From Nocardia flavorosea NBRC 108225 (GTDB taxonomy: Bacteria; Actinomycetota; Actinomycetes; Mycobacteriales; Mycobacteriaceae), in contig NZ_BDCG01000017.1 in NCBI RefSeq assembly GCF_001613385.1, forward strand, positions 290,859-354,858: a DNA stretch of 64,000 nt. Direction: 5' to 3'. Made by a program: the position numbers and the translations under genes. The notes beneath the pieces were generated by a model, which was given only the letters and a program-made list of their open reading frames with translations, was not told the origin of the DNA and searched no databases. Below, one piece after another: positions 62,907-64,000 of the stretch (position 1 is the stretch's first letter; every line of letters starts with the position of its first letter).

Positions 62907-63234
62907 CCACCTGCCGCTCGCGCTCGGTAATGTTCCCGGGCCAGCGGTGACCGCGCGGGTACAGCCGTATCGGGGTGATGAGGGCGGCGTTATCGGTGAC
63001 CAGATGCCGGATCGCATCCACGTGCTCGAATCCCGGCACAACTATGGCCGCAGCATCATGCTCCCCCGCATGCCGGGCCAGTGCCAGCGCAGTCACATTC
63101 GGCCCCGCGTCTGTGAACACCGTGAACACGAGCCGGTAGCCGTGCCTTTCCGCCAACGCGTACAGGTCGACTACGGAGACCGGAATGTCACGTCGCACCA
63201 GCGCGACCGCCTTGGGACGTTCATCGATCGTCAC
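62899..63234 (-). CDS. Small resolvase-fold protein, second copy
   Basis: A 111-residue protein with the same pattern as the one at 60388-60693: VALVRRD ... LAERHGYRLVFTVFTD ... DAAAIVVPGFEHVDAI, again without a catalytic serine. The C-terminal 30 residues are basic. GTG 63234 has GGGAG upstream. It is followed by the 25-residue membrane peptide and is divergent (over 506 bases) from the HTH gene at the right edge. Confidence 0.65.
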   Translation of the reverse strand: MTIDERPKAVALVRRDIPVSVVDLYALAERHGYRLVFTVFTDAGPNVTALALARHAGEHDAAAIVVPGFEHVDAIRHLVTDNAALITPIRLYPRGHRWPGNITERERQVDG

Positions 63235-63452
63235 GCGGGTCTCCCGAGTCCGTGCACCAGCGACGTACGGCCGCGGCGATGCATTCCAGTCGCTCGACCG
63301 ATGGCAGCACCGCTGCCGGCCCGTCCGGGATCCGGGAAGAACCGCGAACCCGTTCCGGTAGCCGCGCCGGGCGCGCACCGAGTGATCGACCATGACCCTG
63401 AAACCCGCTGATAGACATGAGTTGTCCACTGCTCCTGGAATAGTCTTGGCAA

Positions 63453-63579
63453 GCACCCGGCGCAGGGCCCATCAGGGCATCAGCGACCAAACTGTGAATG
63501 ATGGACCGCCAGTTCGCGGCGTTCCTGGCGTTGAACTGGTGTCTCCCAGTGGTTCTGGGAGGTGGCCTGCGCCGGGTGC
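63453..63579. ncRNA. Candidate structured RNA or mobile-element end (nested inverted repeats)
   Basis: A perfect 14-base outer stem GCACCCGGCGCAGG (63453-63466) / CCTGCGCCGGGTGC (63566-63579) encloses two hairpins: CCAGTTC (63509-63515) / GAACTGG (63533-63539), and CTCCCAG (63543-63549) / CTGGGAG (63555-63561). The layout resembles a multibranch RNA. It could equally be a remnant with inverted ends. Strand cannot be fixed. Confidence 0.35.
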
Positions 63580-63649
63580 GCCCTCAGTACATCGGCAAGT
63601 TTGTCGGTTTGGAACCTTCCCATACGACAAAACCAGGAAAAATCTTCGA

Positions 63650-63703
63650 CATTCCAGTTTTGGGCCGTACCAGGTTCCAGCATGGGGGACACTGCATTCC
63701 AGT
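63650..63703. promoter_or_regulatory. Two direct repeats upstream of the HTH gene
   Basis: CATTCCAGT occurs at 63650-63658 and at 63695-63703, 45 bases apart, 38-91 bases before the ATG. The spacing is near four helical turns and would suit a regulator binding as a multimer. Confidence 0.35.
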
Positions 63704-63740
63704 ACGAGATGCATCGGGTTCCGACAACGGAGGAACGGGG

Positions 63741-64000
63741 ATGGCAGACAAGGCGACCGACAGCACGTTTGCACGGCGGATGCTGGGTCGGCAGCTACGG
63801 CATCTGAGGGAAACATCAGGGGTGAGCGTCGAGACGGCAAAGAAGGCGATCGGAGTCGGGCACCAGACGCTCTGGCGCCTGGAGACCGGCCAATCGACAC
63901 GAATATCAGCCCTACAAGTACGGGAACTGTGCCGTATCTATAAGGCCCCCAAAGAGGTCGAGGACGTTCTGTTGGATCTGGTCGGTGGACTGTCCTATAA
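63741..64000 (+). CDS. XRE-type HTH regulator (partial, runs off the right edge)
   Basis: The first 86 codons are present. The HTH reads LGRQLRHLRETSGVSVETA, AKKAIGVGHQTLWRLETGQS, then VRELCRIYKAPKEVEDVLLD. This is typical of the actinobacterial helix-turn-helix proteins that often carry a DUF5753/Scr1-like C-terminal domain, which lies outside the window. GGAGGAACGGGG precedes ATG 63741. With its small resolvase-fold partner it repeats the layout at 60.4-62.1 kb. Confidence 0.8.
   Translation, partial: MADKATDSTFARRMLGRQLRHLRETSGVSVETAKKAIGVGHQTLWRLETGQSTRISALQVRELCRIYKAPKEVEDVLLDLVGGLSY

Larger units (their letters stand above)
63235..63740. other. 506-base divergent intergenic region with hairpins and direct repeats
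   Basis: No protein-coding gene was supported. It holds a nested set of inverted repeats at 63453-63579 (separate entry) and, nearer the HTH gene, an AT-richer stretch with two copies of CATTCCAGT. The region is lower in GC than most of the window. Confidence 0.4.

Overview
The window is high-GC actinobacterial chromosome, most likely from Nocardia or a close mycolic-acid-containing relative. Pointers are an antigen-85-type mycolyltransferase C-terminus at the left edge, a wax-ester/diacylglycerol acyltransferase, a DprE2-like reductase, several predicted F420-binding proteins, an NDMA-dependent alcohol dehydrogenase and a complete Pup-proteasome system. From about 2 kb to 60 kb the gene order follows the Mycobacterium tuberculosis Rv2064-Rv2125 interval (as remembered, not searched): cobG-cobH-cobIJ, cobK/cobL, DprE2-like SDR, F420 reductase, pepE-like peptidase, 5'-3' exonuclease, helY, tatC, tatA, pafC, pafB, pafA, prcA, prcB, pup, dop, mpa, lppK-like, trmI, RecB-like, hisG, hisE, metH, PAC2. 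Nocardia-type accessory genes are inserted between these blocks.

Layout. 0-2 kb: lipid acyltransferases. 2-16 kb: corrin-ring genes (cobG, cobH, cobIJ, cobK, cobL) interspersed with an MpaB-type oxygenase, alcohol dehydrogenase, lipocalin, Vat-type acetyltransferase and PadR regulator. The cobM gene expected between cobL and cobK is not there; a secreted glycine-rich protein occupies that place. 16-27 kb: peptidase, exonuclease, HelY helicase, Tat export genes and the PafBC DNA-damage regulator. 26.5-32 kb and 42-43.8 kb: the Pup-proteasome system (PafA, PrcA, PrcB, Pup, Dop, Mpa). It is split by an accessory stretch at 32-42 kb holding a DUF418 membrane protein, a TetR/FAD-monooxygenase pair with an operator, a YhgE/Pip-like membrane protein, an AraC-DinB fusion with a DHFR-family reductase, an IS5 remnant, and a decayed GT39 glycosyltransferase. 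44-48 kb: LppK-like lipoprotein, TrmI, RecB-like nuclease, HisG and HisE. 48.7-52.3 kb: a three-gene operon of an Fe(II)/2-oxoglutarate oxygenase, a methyltransferase and a full-length carnitine/choline acyltransferase homologue; I consider it the best candidate for an undescribed pathway. 53-60 kb: HAD phosphatase, Ser/Thr kinase, MetH and a PAC2 protein. 60-64 kb: two HTH-regulator modules, each next to a divergently transcribed small resolvase-fold protein, plus a D,D-carboxypeptidase, a 25-residue membrane peptide and a potentially structured intergenic element.

How the genes fit together: the cob genes build the corrin ring used by MetH in the same window. Mpa unfolds pupylated proteins for the PrcAB core, PafA attaches Pup, and Dop deamidates Pup and removes it from conjugates. 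A dispersed palindromic repeat occurs at about 28.0, 46.6 and, degenerate, 19.1 kb. Its two good copies differ by compensatory base changes in the stems, so a folded structure appears to be maintained. No tRNA, rRNA, CRISPR array, cobalamin riboswitch or intact insertion sequence was seen. All calls come from reading the sequence; no database search was run.
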